The notes beneath the pieces were generated by a model. The model was not told where the DNA came from. It saw nothing but the letters and a program-made list of their open reading frames with translations, and made no database searches. Shown piece by piece: positions 42,338 to 50,924 of a stretch of DNA of 64,000 bases. Both the position numbers and the translations under genes were made by a program. This DNA comes from Paractinoplanes durhamensis. Lineage in GTDB: Bacteria > Actinomycetota > Actinomycetes > Mycobacteriales > Micromonosporaceae. The DNA is taken from assembly GCF_016862175.1 (NCBI RefSeq), contig NZ_BOML01000043.1, positions 62,001-126,000 of the forward strand, given 5' to 3'. How positions within the stretch are numbered: the first letter of the stretch is position 1; each line of letters starts with the position of its first letter.

Positions 42338-45300
42338 ATGGCGACGGTCCTGTTTCGGCGTCCGGCCCGGCGCAGCGGTCCGGAGATGCCCACCGGCGAG
42401 CTGGGCCTGCAGGATCCCCCCGAGCTGGCCGAGCCCGAACCCAAGGGGCTCAAGCAGGCCATGATGGTGCTGCCGATGGCGCTGATGAGCGGCGTCATGA
42501 TGCTGATGTTCATGGGCTCCGGTCGGGGCGCGCTGACCTGGGTGATGGCCGGGATGATGGGCGCCGCGATGGGCGGCATGATGCTCGGCCAGATGGCGAT
42601 GAGCGGCGGCGACCGCAAACGCAAGAGCGGCGGCGACCGGCGCGACTACCTGCGCTACCTGGCCCAGCACCGCAAGCGGGTGCGGAAGTACGCCGTACAG
42701 CAGCGTGATTCGAGTTTGTGGCGGCATCCCGACCCGGCTTCGCTGTGGTCGGTGGCGATGACCACCCGGCGCTGGGAGCGCCGGCCCACCCACCCCGACT
42801 TCCTTGAGGTACGGGCGGGGACCGGTGAACAGCGCCTCGCGGTGCGGATCGCGCCGTTGCAGACGAAACCGGTCGAGGATCTCGAACCGTTGTCGGCCAA
42901 GTCGTTGCGGCGCTTCATCAAGGCGTACAGCACGCTCGCCGACCAGCCGGTGGCGATCTTCCTGCCCGGCTTCGCCGAGGTGCGGCTGACCGGCGAGAAG
43001 GAACTCACCCGCGGGCTGGTCCGGGCGATCGTCGGGCAGCTCGTCACCATGCACGCGCCGGAGGAGGTGCGGATCGCGCTCTGCGTCGACGAGGCCGGCG
43101 CCGCCGACTGGGCCTGGGCCAAGTGGCTGCCGCACCTGCAGCACTTCACCGAGCAGGACGCGGCCGGCGCCACCCGGCTCGCCGCCGACAGCGTCGAGCG
43201 CCTCGAACAGCTGCTCGGCGAGGAGTTCAGCAGCCGGCCCCGGTATGAGCCCGGGGCCACCGCCGACCGCGACGAGCCGTACGTCGTGGTGATCCGCGAC
43301 GGTGGGCGGGTGCCGGCCGGCACGAGGTTCACCAGCGGCGGGTACCGCAACGCCGTACTCGTGGACCTGGATGATCCGCCGGTGACCGTCGCCAAAGGCG
43401 TACTCAATCTGGAAGTCACCGAGCCGGCGGTGACGATGCTGGGCCGGGACCGCGCGGGGGTGGAGACCCGGCAGCAGCTGGCCGTGCCCGACCGGCTCAG
43501 CGTGATCCGCGCCCGGGTGGTGGCCCGGATCCTTTCGCCCTACCGGCTCGGGGTGGCCGCCGAGATCGCGCAGGAGCCGATGAAGGCCGACTTCGACCTC
43601 GGCGCCCTGCTGCGCATCCCCGACCTGGAACACCTCGACCTGCCCACGCTGCGCGCCGCCCGCTCCTCGAACGACCGGCTGCGGGTGCCGATCGGCGTCG
43701 ACGCCTCCGGCGCGCCGGTCGACCTCGACCTCAAGGAATCGGCGCTGGGTGGGATGGGCCCGCACGGCATGCTCATCGGGGCGACGGGATCAGGCAAGAG
43801 CGAGTTGCTGCGTACGCTCGTGCTCGCCCTCGCCACCACGCATTCGTCCGAGACGCTCAACCTGGTGCTCGTCGACTTCAAGGGCGGCGCCACCTTCCTC
43901 GGCCTGGACCGGCTGCCGCACACCTCGGCGGTGATCACCAACCTGGCCGACGAGGCGGCCCTGGTCGACCGGATGCGCGACGCCCTGCACGGCGAGCTGG
44001 TCCGCCGGCAGGAGTTGCTGCGCGCGGCCGGCGGGTACACCTCGGTCCTCGAATACGAGAAGGCCCGCGCGGCCGGCACCCCGCTCGACCCGCTGCCCAC
44101 GCTGTTCGTGGTGGTCGACGAGTTCAGCGAGCTGCTCGCCGCGCACCGCGACTTCATCGAGCTGTTCGTGATGATCGGGCGGCTCGGCCGGTCGCTCGGC
44201 GTGCACCTGCTGCTCGCCTCGCAGCGCGTCGACGACGGCCGGATCGGCCAGCTCGAATCGCACCTGTCCTACCGGGTCGGCCTGCGCACCTTCTCGGCGA
44301 TGGAGTCGCGCTCGGTGATCGGCGTGCCGGACGCGTACGAGCTGCCCAGCTCGCCCGGCAACGGCTACCTGCGCAAGGACGTGTCGACGCTGATCCGGTT
44401 CAAGGCCGCGTACGTCTCGGGGGAGTTCCGCCGCAGCGCGCGCCGGACCCAGCAGGACATCGTGCAGCGCCAGGTGGTCGCGTACGGCCTGGACTACGTG
44501 CCGCCGTCGACGGCCGAGCCGTCCCCGTCGACGGAGGAGGCCGAGATTCCCACCGGCCGCAGCGTCTTCGCGGTCGTCGCCGACCAGCTGGTCGACTCCG
44601 GGCCGCCCGCGCACCAGGTGTGGCTGCCGCCGCTGGCCGCCTCGCCCACCCTGGACAGCCTGCTCACCGCGCTCGTCCCCGACCCCGACCTCGGCCTGAT
44701 CGCCGGCGACTGGCCCGGCCGCGGCAAGCTGGTGGTGCCGCTCGGCTTCATCGACAAGCCGTTCGAGCAGCTGCGTGACCTGCTCACCGTCGACCTGTCC
44801 GGGGTCGGTGGGCACCTCGGCGTGGCCGGCGGCACCCGCAGCGGCAAGAGCACCCTCATCCGTACCCTGATCTGCGCCCTTGCCCTCACCCACACCCCGC
44901 GCGAGGTGCAGTTCTACTGCCTCGACTTCGGCGGCGGAACGCTCAGCACGATCGCCGGGCTGCCGCACGTGGGCAGCGTGGCCGGCCGGCTCGACGCCGA
45001 CAAGGTGGGCCGCACGGTGGCCGAGGTGATCGCCCTGCTCAACGCCCGGGAGCGGCGGTTCAGCGAGCTCGGCGTGGACAGCCTGGAGACCTACCGGAGG
45101 TGGCGGGCCGAGGGCAGGGTGACCGACGACCCGTACGGCGATGTCTTCCTCGTCGTCGACGGCTGGTTCACGCTGCGCCAGGAGTTCGAGGCCCTCGAGG
45201 TCTCGCTGCGCCAGATCGCCGCCCGCGGCCTCACCTTCGGCCTGCACCTGATCGTCACCTCGGCCCGCTGGTCCGAGGTGCACCACAGCATGCGCGACCA

Positions 45301-46297
45301 GCTCGGCAGCAAACTGGAGCTGCGGCTCGGCGACGCCGTCGACTCCGCGGTCGACCTGCGGATGGCGGCCACCGTGCCGCGGGTGCCCGGGCACGGCCTC
45401 ACCCCCGACAAGCTGCACTTCCTGGCCGCGCTGCCGCGGATCGACGGCAACCCCGACCCGGACGACCTGGCCGACGGGGTCCGCGCCCTCGCCGCCACCT
45501 CGGCCGAGTTCTGGGGCGGGCCGGACGCGCCGCCGGTGCGCACGCTGCCGGCCACGCTGCCGGCCGGGGAGCTGCCGCCGGCCGAGGGCGACGTGCGGGT
45601 CCCGCTCGGGCTGGACGAGACGGCGCTGCAGCCCTACTGGCACGACTTCGCGGAGCTGCCGCACCTGACCGGCCTCGGCGACAGCGAGAGCGGCAAGACC
45701 AACCTGCTGCGGCACCTGGCCCGGTCCATCGTCGCCCGGTTCGGCCCGGACGAGGCCCGGATCATGCTGGTCGACTACCGGCGGCAGCTGTTCGACGCGG
45801 TGCCGCCGGAATACCGTCTCGGCTACTCGGTGTCGGCCGACTCCACCCGGGAGACCGTCGCCGACGCGGTGGCCGGGCTCCAGGGCCGGCTGCCCGGCAA
45901 GGACGTCAGCCCCGAACAGCTGCGCCGCCGCGACTGGTGGACCGGGCCGCGCCTGTTCGTCCTGGTCGACGACTTCGAGTTGCTGGCCGGGCAGGACAAC
46001 CCGCTGCTGCCGCTCATGCCGTACGTGCCGCACGGCACCGACATCGGCTTCCACCTGGTCGCCGTGCGCGGCACCGCCAACCTGATGCGGATGGCGATGG
46101 ACCCGCTGCTGCGCCGCCTGCAGGAGACCAACAGCCCGGACGTCGCGCTCTCCTGCCCACCCAGCGAGGGCGCCCTGCTCGGCGGGGTCAAGGGCCGAAA
46201 CCTCCCGCCGGGGCGGGCCATGGTGCTCACCCGGCGCGGTTTCAAGCTCATTCAGACGGCGTACGCCGAGCCGGTACCCGCCGGGAGCCCCGCATGA
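42338..46297 (+). CDS. eccC: T7SS motor ATPase EccC (single polypeptide)
   Basis: 1319 aa from ATG 42338. Two transmembrane helices near residues 40-90 (e.g. QAMMVLPMALMSGVMMLMFM) are followed by three FtsK/SpoIIIE ATPase domains with Walker A motifs GATGSGKS (481-488), GGTRSGKS (831-838) and GDSESGKT (1114-1121). Walker B regions are LFVVVDEFSELL, VFLVVDGWFTLR and LFVLVDDFELLA; the second lacks the Glu after Asp. Substrates bind the third domain in known systems. The size matches fused EccCa-EccCb. It overlaps the mycosin-like gene by 4 nt. Confidence 0.95.
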   Translation: MATVLFRRPARRSGPEMPTGELGLQDPPELAEPEPKGLKQAMMVLPMALMSGVMMLMFMGSGRGALTWVMAGMMGAAMGGMMLGQMAMSGGDRKRKSGGDRRDYLRYLAQHRKRVRKYAVQQRDSSLWRHPDPASLWSVAMTTRRWERRPTHPDFLEVRAGTGEQRLAVRIAPLQTKPVEDLEPLSAKSLRRFIKAYSTLADQPVAIFLPGFAEVRLTGEKELTRGLVRAIVGQLVTMHAPEEVRIALCVDEAGAADWAWAKWLPHLQHFTEQDAAGATRLAADSVERLEQLLGEEFSSRPRYEPGATADRDEPYVVVIRDGGRVPAGTRFTSGGYRNAVLVDLDDPPVTVAKGVLNLEVTEPAVTMLGRDRAGVETRQQLAVPDRLSVIRARVVARILSPYRLGVAAEIAQEPMKADFDLGALLRIPDLEHLDLPTLRAARSSNDRLRVPIGVDASGAPVDLDLKESALGGMGPHGMLIGATGSGKSELLRTLVLALATTHSSETLNLVLVDFKGGATFLGLDRLPHTSAVITNLADEAALVDRMRDALHGELVRRQELLRAAGGYTSVLEYEKARAAGTPLDPLPTLFVVVDEFSELLAAHRDFIELFVMIGRLGRSLGVHLLLASQRVDDGRIGQLESHLSYRVGLRTFSAMESRSVIGVPDAYELPSSPGNGYLRKDVSTLIRFKAAYVSGEFRRSARRTQQDIVQRQVVAYGLDYVPPSTAEPSPSTEEAEIPTGRSVFAVVADQLVDSGPPAHQVWLPPLAASPTLDSLLTALVPDPDLGLIAGDWPGRGKLVVPLGFIDKPFEQLRDLLTVDLSGVGGHLGVAGGTRSGKSTLIRTLICALALTHTPREVQFYCLDFGGGTLSTIAGLPHVGSVAGRLDADKVGRTVAEVIALLNARERRFSELGVDSLETYRRWRAEGRVTDDPYGDVFLVVDGWFTLRQEFEALEVSLRQIAARGLTFGLHLIVTSARWSEVHHSMRDQLGSKLELRLGDAVDSAVDLRMAATVPRVPGHGLTPDKLHFLAALPRIDGNPDPDDLADGVRALAATSAEFWGGPDAPPVRTLPATLPAGELPPAEGDVRVPLGLDETALQPYWHDFAELPHLTGLGDSESGKTNLLRHLARSIVARFGPDEARIMLVDYRRQLFDAVPPEYRLGYSVSADSTRETVADAVAGLQGRLPGKDVSPEQLRRRDWWTGPRLFVLVDDFELLAGQDNPLLPLMPYVPHGTDIGFHLVAVRGTANLMRMAMDPLLRRLQETNSPDVALSCPPSEGALLGGVKGRNLPPGRAMVLTRRGFKLIQTAYAEPVPAGSPA

Positions 46298-47352
46298 TCC
46301 GGCTGCTGCTCCTGGCCGCGCTCGCCGCGGCCCCGCCGACCCTGCCGACGCCGGCCGGCGGGTGCGTGCCGCCGTCCCCGGTCACCTCGGCCGAGACGCC
46401 ACCGCCGCTGCGGCGACTCGCCCCGCGGACGATCTGGCCGGTGAGCAGAGGAGGGGGCGTGGTCGTGGCGGTCGTGGACACCGGGGTCAGCGCGGCCGCG
46501 GTCGACCTGCGCGGCGCGGTGCTGCCCGGCACCGACGTCACCGGCGGCCCGGCGGACAGCGACTGCCGGGGACGCGGAACCGCGCTGGCCGGCATCGTCG
46601 CCGCCCGGCCCCGGGGCGGCTCGGGGTTCACCGGCATCGCGCCCTCGTCCACGGTGCTGCCGATCCGGGTCACCGACGCCGACGGGAAGTTGACCGGCGA
46701 CCGGATCGCGGCCGGCATCCGGGCCGCCGCCGACGACGGCGCGGACGTCATCCTGGTCGCCACCGGGGTCACCGCGCCGAGCGGGACCCTGGCCGGCGCC
46801 GTGCGGTACGCCGCCGGCCGGGACGCCCTGGTGGTGGCGTCGGCCGCCGACTCCGGGACCGGCGTCGCCTATCCGGCCGCCTACCCGGAGGCGCTGGCCG
46901 TGAGCGCGGCCGAGGCGGCGGCCGCACCCGCCGCGGCCGGGGTCGACCTGACCGCGCCGGCCGACGGGGCGTTCAGCATCGGGCCGACCGGACCCGGCCA
47001 CTACGGGGTGGAGGGTGCGGGCGTGGCCGCCGCCTACGTGGCCGGCGCGGCCGCGCTGGTCCGCTCCTACCATCCGGGCCTGACCGCGGACCAGGTGCGC
47101 GACCGGCTCGAAGCGACCGCGCGCCCGGTGCCCGGCGGTCCCGCCACCCTGGACGCCTACGCGGCGGTGACCGCCCTCGCGCCACGCGGCGGCCCGGCCG
47201 GAACCATGGCGGCGGCCGCCCCGATCACGGTGCCCGTCCCGCCCGGCATCTCCACATCGGCCCGCACCGCCCTGCTGACCGCGGCCGGCGCGGCCGCGGC
47301 CCTGCTGGTGTTCGCCCTCGCCGCCGCCTGGCGCCGCCGTGCTCCCGCATGA
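46294..47352 (+). CDS. Mycosin-like pseudoprotease 1
   Basis: 352 aa from ATG 46294 (ATGA overlap with eccC). N-terminal signal sequence (RLLLLAALAAAPP), subtilase fold, and a C-terminal transmembrane helix (TALLTAAGAAAALLVFALAA), the usual mycosin topology. The catalytic Asp is kept (AVVDTGV, Asp62). The His motif GHGT reads GRGT (Arg94), the Ser motif GTS reads GAG (Gly243), and the oxyanion Asn is replaced (VASAAD). So the fold is retained but proteolysis should be impossible. A structural role in the ESX membrane complex is inferred, because mycobacterial mycosins stabilise that complex independently of their protease activity. It is shorter than usual MycP (about 400-580 aa). Confidence 0.88.
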   Translation: MIRLLLLAALAAAPPTLPTPAGGCVPPSPVTSAETPPPLRRLAPRTIWPVSRGGGVVVAVVDTGVSAAAVDLRGAVLPGTDVTGGPADSDCRGRGTALAGIVAARPRGGSGFTGIAPSSTVLPIRVTDADGKLTGDRIAAGIRAAADDGADVILVATGVTAPSGTLAGAVRYAAGRDALVVASAADSGTGVAYPAAYPEALAVSAAEAAAAPAAAGVDLTAPADGAFSIGPTGPGHYGVEGAGVAAAYVAGAAALVRSYHPGLTADQVRDRLEATARPVPGGPATLDAYAAVTALAPRGGPAGTMAAAAPITVPVPPGISTSARTALLTAAGAAAALLVFALAAAWRRRAPA

Positions 47353-47485
47353 GTCTGTTCCGGCGCGCTCGTGATCTCCGCCGCGTCATATTGACGAACG
47401 TTGCCGGGGGGGCGATTAAGTCGCGTGCAAGTGCACCTGTGGAGGATGTCCCGGTTCTCCGCACCTCCATCCGCCGAGGAGTTCC

Positions 47486-49135
47486 GTGGCCGCCCTGAAC
47501 GCCCTGAGGCGACGTGTCACGTCGTCGCTTCCCCGCGGCCGCGCCGCCCGCCTGCTGGCCGGCGGCGTAGCAACCCTGCTGCTCACCGGAGTCGGTGGCG
47601 CGGTGGCCGGGGCCGCGCTCCGCGGCGGATCGGACAGCAACGAGCTGGTCGGCGATCCCGTTCCGGCGAGCCAGGTCGCGGTCATCGCCCGGGCCGCGCT
47701 GGCCTGCCCGCAGCTCACCGCCGCCCGGCTGGCCGGCCAGCTGATGGCGGCCAGTCGCTTCCAGGTCGACGCCACCACCTCCGGCGGCGGCTCCGGCGTG
47801 GCCGGTCTGACCGACGCCCAGTGGCAGCTGTGGGCGCCCTGGCCCGGTGCGGCCCGGCACGACCCGGCCGCCGAGACCACCGCCCTCGCCCACCTCATGT
47901 GCGACCTGGCCGGGCAGCTGCGCCGCGACGACCTCGGCGACGATCTCTGGCAGCCGATGCTCGCCGCGCACAAATCGGGAGTGGACGCGGTGCGCACCGC
48001 CCGCGGCATCCCGGCGGACGCGCGCGACTACGTGCGTACCGTCGTCGCCTACGCCGACTGGTACACCAACCACTCCGCCCTGGTCGCCCCGGCCGACTCC
48101 GCCGCCCCGACCACCTCGGCGGCGCCGGTCAAGACCGCCCAGCCCGTCCCGCTGCCGGCCACCCTGCTGCCGCTCGTGGTCGCCGCCGGAAAGCAGTGCC
48201 CGCAGGTCACCGGTGTGCGGATCGCCGGGCAGCTGATGGCCGCCTCCTCGTTCCGGGCCGACCTGCTCGGCGCGGACGGCGCGCAGGGCATCGCCCAGTT
48301 CCTGCCGGCCCTGTGGTCCCGCTACGCCCGCGGCGGCCAGTCGCCGTGGCAGCCCAAGGACGCGGTGCCGACCCTGGCCACCGCGATGTGCTCGCTGACC
48401 TCGGCGCTCGGCGGGCTCACCGCCGACCCGTACCCGGCAGCGCTCGACGCGTTCCGCGGCGGCCCGGTCACCGCCGCACCGACCGCGGCCGACCCGGCCG
48501 GCGATTTCACCGACCAGGTGCTGGCGTTCGCGGCCTACTACGCGAAGGACCCGCGCCTGGCCACCGCCACGGCCGCGCCGGGCGCCCGAGTGCCGGCCGT
48601 CCCGCCGACCGTTCCGGTGCGGGCCAGCAGCGCGGCGCCGGCGCCGGGCAACCCGCCGGCCGCGGCGGCACCCGGCGCGGGCGGCACGACGACCACCACC
48701 ACGGCCGCCGCCGCACCGGCGCCGGTCAAGACGACCGCCGCCCCGGCCGCGACGACCCAGGCCACCCCGACCTTCAAGATCGTCACGCTCGGCGACAAGT
48801 GCCTGGAGGTGCCGTCGTCCGGCTCCCGCCTGCAGATCTGGACCTGTAACGGCTCGGCCGGCCAGAAGTGGTCCACCGGCAGCGACGGAAGCCTGCGCTC
48901 CGGCGGCGACTGCCTGTCCTTTGCCGGCGGCGCGGGCGACAACGGCACGGCGGTGGTGCTGGCCGCCTGCACCAGCGCCTGGTACCAGAAGTTCTGGGTG
49001 AACGACTCGAACGACCTGGTCAACTACGTGAACGGCAAATGCGTGGACGTCACCGACAACGTGAACGCCGACGGCACCCAGCTGCAGGCCTGGGACTGCA
49101 CCGGCGGCGCCAACCAGAAGTGGTCCCGCCAGTAG
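47486..49135 (+). CDS. Exported tandem transglycosylase-like (inactive) and ricin-type lectin protein
   Basis: 549 aa from GTG 47486 with GAGGAG just upstream. Residues 18-45 are an export signal or anchor (ARLLAGGVATLLLTGVGGAV). Two lytic-transglycosylase-like domains follow (about 62-195 and 222-350), recognisable from AAGKQCPQVTGVRIAGQLMA and DGAQGIAQFLPALWSRYA in the second copy. The catalytic Glu of the E-S motif is Ala in both (Ala89 and Ala253). After a Pro/Ala/Thr linker (355-425), residues 425-549 form a ricin-B type lectin domain with QxW repeats (LQIWTC, LQAWDC, NQKWS). It lies 133 nt downstream of the mycosin-like gene. Binding to wall glycans rather than cutting them is the likely role. 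Confidence 0.85.
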   Translation: MAALNALRRRVTSSLPRGRAARLLAGGVATLLLTGVGGAVAGAALRGGSDSNELVGDPVPASQVAVIARAALACPQLTAARLAGQLMAASRFQVDATTSGGGSGVAGLTDAQWQLWAPWPGAARHDPAAETTALAHLMCDLAGQLRRDDLGDDLWQPMLAAHKSGVDAVRTARGIPADARDYVRTVVAYADWYTNHSALVAPADSAAPTTSAAPVKTAQPVPLPATLLPLVVAAGKQCPQVTGVRIAGQLMAASSFRADLLGADGAQGIAQFLPALWSRYARGGQSPWQPKDAVPTLATAMCSLTSALGGLTADPYPAALDAFRGGPVTAAPTAADPAGDFTDQVLAFAAYYAKDPRLATATAAPGARVPAVPPTVPVRASSAAPAPGNPPAAAAPGAGGTTTTTTAAAAPAPVKTTAAPAATTQATPTFKIVTLGDKCLEVPSSGSRLQIWTCNGSAGQKWSTGSDGSLRSGGDCLSFAGGAGDNGTAVVLAACTSAWYQKFWVNDSNDLVNYVNGKCVDVTDNVNADGTQLQAWDCTGGANQKWSRQ

Positions 49136-49137
49136 AT

Positions 49138-49165
49138 CCCTGGCGGCGACGCCATTCAGCCAGGG
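49138..49165 (+). terminator. Hairpin terminator after the lectin gene
   Basis: CCCTGGC and GCCAGGG form perfect 7-bp arms separated by 14 nt, beginning 2 nt after the stop at 49135. An 18-bp perfect palindrome (CGGCGGCGGCCGCCGCCG, 49167-49184) follows at once and may add a second hairpin. There is no U-tract, as is common in GC-rich actinobacteria. Confidence 0.5.
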
Positions 49166-49235
49166 TCGGCGGCGGCCGCCGCCGTCGGCGTGTGGGGTCG
49201 GTCCAACGTAGTGGAGTTACGGTCAGAACCGAACA

Positions 49236-49254
49236 CGAGATCCACAAGATCTCG
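49236..49254. other. Small perfect hairpin in the intergenic region
   Basis: CGAGATC-CACAA-GATCTCG has 7-bp arms and a 5-nt loop, in the 210-nt gap between the lectin gene and the convergent anti-sigma gene. It could be an anti-sigma operon terminator or a palindromic protein site. No other structure was recognised there. Confidence 0.4.
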
Positions 49255-49345
49255 TCGATGAGAGGCGGCAGGCCTCGGGCTTCCCGCGTTTCGATCGACG
49301 CACCTTGGCCGCCAACCGGACTTGCCTGGCTGAACGGCGTTGTTC

Positions 49346-50230
49346 CTAGTGGGTCACCTTTGCGGAGACCACGGCTGAGTCGGCGGTGCCGCGAGTGACG
49401 GCGAAGAACGCCAGATCGGCCAGCGGCACGTCGGTCCGGCCGGTGATCGTGCGTTCGGCGGCGGGGCCGGCCGTCCACTGTGTCACCAGGTGGTTGGTGC
49501 CGGCTGCGTCGATCGCGTAGAGCTTGTAGCGCTCGCCCTCGGTCAAACCGGACACGGTCGCGTTGACCTTGCTCGTCTTGTCGACGGTGACCGCGAGGCG
49601 GGCGGCGGCGCCGGTGCCCTCGGCCGAGACCGCGCCGACCTGGTCGGTCTGCACCGCGGGGGTGCTCGGCTTCTCGGCCAGCTTGACCACTACGCCGACG
49701 CCGAGGCCGGCCACGACGAGCGCGGCGAGCACCGAGCCGACAAGCCGGCGACGGCGGGACCGCCCGGGTCCGCGGGAGTCGCCGTTCCGAGCCGGAGGCC
49801 GCGTCCCGGCCGCGGCCGGCGTCTTCACCGGTGCGGCAGGCACGCCAGTAGGCGCGACGGCGGGGGCGGACGCGGCGGGAGCGGCGGAAGCAGGCGTGGA
49901 TGCGGGGGCAGGCGCGGCGGCGGGTGCCGCAGGCGCGGAGGCAGCGGCAGCAGGCGCGGCGGCGACAGCGGGAGTGGCCGGCGCGGACGCGGCAGACGGG
50001 GCGGCGGCGGTGGTCGGGGGCCATGGCTCGGTGCGGAGCAGTTCCTCGACGTCGGCTGCGGGCAGGCGGGACAGGCCGGAGGCGGTCTCGCCGAGGCGCT
50101 CGCACTCGTCCATGCAGTCGGGGCAGGAGGCCAGGTGGCGCTCGAAGTCGGCTTCCTCGGCGGGCTGCAGGGCGCCGGACAGGTAGGCGCCGCAGAGCGG
50201 CTGCAAGGTTTCGTGGTGCAGGTCAGTCAT
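49346..50230 (-). CDS. Anti-sigma factor with ZAS zinc-binding domain
   Basis: 294 aa from ATG 50230. The N-terminus has the zinc-binding anti-sigma motif in ADFERHLASCPDCMDECERL (HxxxCxxC). A long Ala/Pro linker runs to about residue 140. A transmembrane helix follows (RLVGSVLAALVVAGLGVGVV), then an external domain of about 100 residues (SGLTEGERYKLYAIDAAG) resembling anti-sigma-K (RskA) C-domains. A start further upstream is possible in the long open frame, but 50230 gives the standard family N-terminus. It lies 98 nt after the ECF sigma gene and should hold that sigma at the membrane until a signal arrives. Confidence 0.85.
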   Translation of the reverse strand: MTDLHHETLQPLCGAYLSGALQPAEEADFERHLASCPDCMDECERLGETASGLSRLPAADVEELLRTEPWPPTTAAAPSAASAPATPAVAAAPAAAASAPAAPAAAPAPASTPASAAPAASAPAVAPTGVPAAPVKTPAAAGTRPPARNGDSRGPGRSRRRRLVGSVLAALVVAGLGVGVVVKLAEKPSTPAVQTDQVGAVSAEGTGAAARLAVTVDKTSKVNATVSGLTEGERYKLYAIDAAGTNHLVTQWTAGPAAERTITGRTDVPLADLAFFAVTRGTADSAVVSAKVTH

Positions 50231-50328
50231 GGACTCGTCGGATTCCTGTCGATCGGCTCGAGCGCCAAGCGGTGCGAGGACCAGCGTAACGCCACGGGGC
50301 AGGGAGAAGGCATGGCTGCTGCATGCGG

Positions 50329-50868
50329 TCATGTCCCGTCCACGGCGCCGATGGCGGCGCGCAGCGCCCGCAGCGCGTAGTGCGTCCGGGATTTGACCGT
50401 GCCCTCCGGAATGCCCAGTGCGCCGGCGATCTCGGCGGGGGACAGGCCGCGGAAGTAGAGCGCGGTCAGCACCGCCCGGTGTTCCGCGCTGATCCGCGGC
50501 AGTGCCTTGTGCACGGTGTGCGCGGCGACCACCCGCTCGGCCGCGTCCCCCTCGGCCGGCATCCGGGTCAGGTCGAGGGCGCCCACCTCGGCCGGGCGGG
50601 CCTGCCGGGCCCGGGCCGCGTCGATGGCGACCCGCCGGCCCACGATGAACAGCCAGCGGCGTTGCGTCTCCGGCTCGGTGTCCAGCGACTCGATCGACCG
50701 CCAGGCCCGCACCATCGTCTCCTGGAGCAGGTCCTCGGCCAGCTGCCGGTCGCCGAGGGAAAGCTTGAGCAGGAACCGCAGCACCGCTTCGGCGTGTGCG
50801 TCGTGCAGGCCGCGCATGACCTCGGCCGCCCGGCCGTCCGCCGTCTCGGGCACAGTTGTCGCCACCAT
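50329..50868 (-). CDS. ECF sigma factor (SigK/SigL-like)
   Basis: 179 aa from ATG 50868. Region 2 is in HAEAVLRFLLKLSLGDRQLA and EDLLQETMVRAWRSIESLD; region 4 is ISAEHRAVLTALYFRGLSPA, then EIAGALGIPEGTVKSRTHYA. It is followed by its anti-sigma and preceded, 56 nt upstream on the same strand, by the LysM-fused mycosin-like gene, so all three may be one transcript. It is the most likely dedicated regulator of part of this locus. No clear autoregulated promoter motif was identified upstream. Confidence 0.9.
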   Translation of the reverse strand: MVATTVPETADGRAAEVMRGLHDAHAEAVLRFLLKLSLGDRQLAEDLLQETMVRAWRSIESLDTEPETQRRWLFIVGRRVAIDAARARQARPAEVGALDLTRMPAEGDAAERVVAAHTVHKALPRISAEHRAVLTALYFRGLSPAEIAGALGIPEGTVKSRTHYALRALRAAIGAVDGT

Positions 50869-50924
50869 TCAGCGACTCCCTCCTGCCGGTCCGTCCGGCC
50901 ACCGTGGAACCTACCGGGCGCGTG

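Noticed and set aside
49167..49184. 18-bp perfect palindrome as an operator
   Set aside because: It is simple CGG/CCG repetition next to a terminator hairpin; GC-rich DNA gives such palindromes by chance, so it is listed only as an addition to the terminator.
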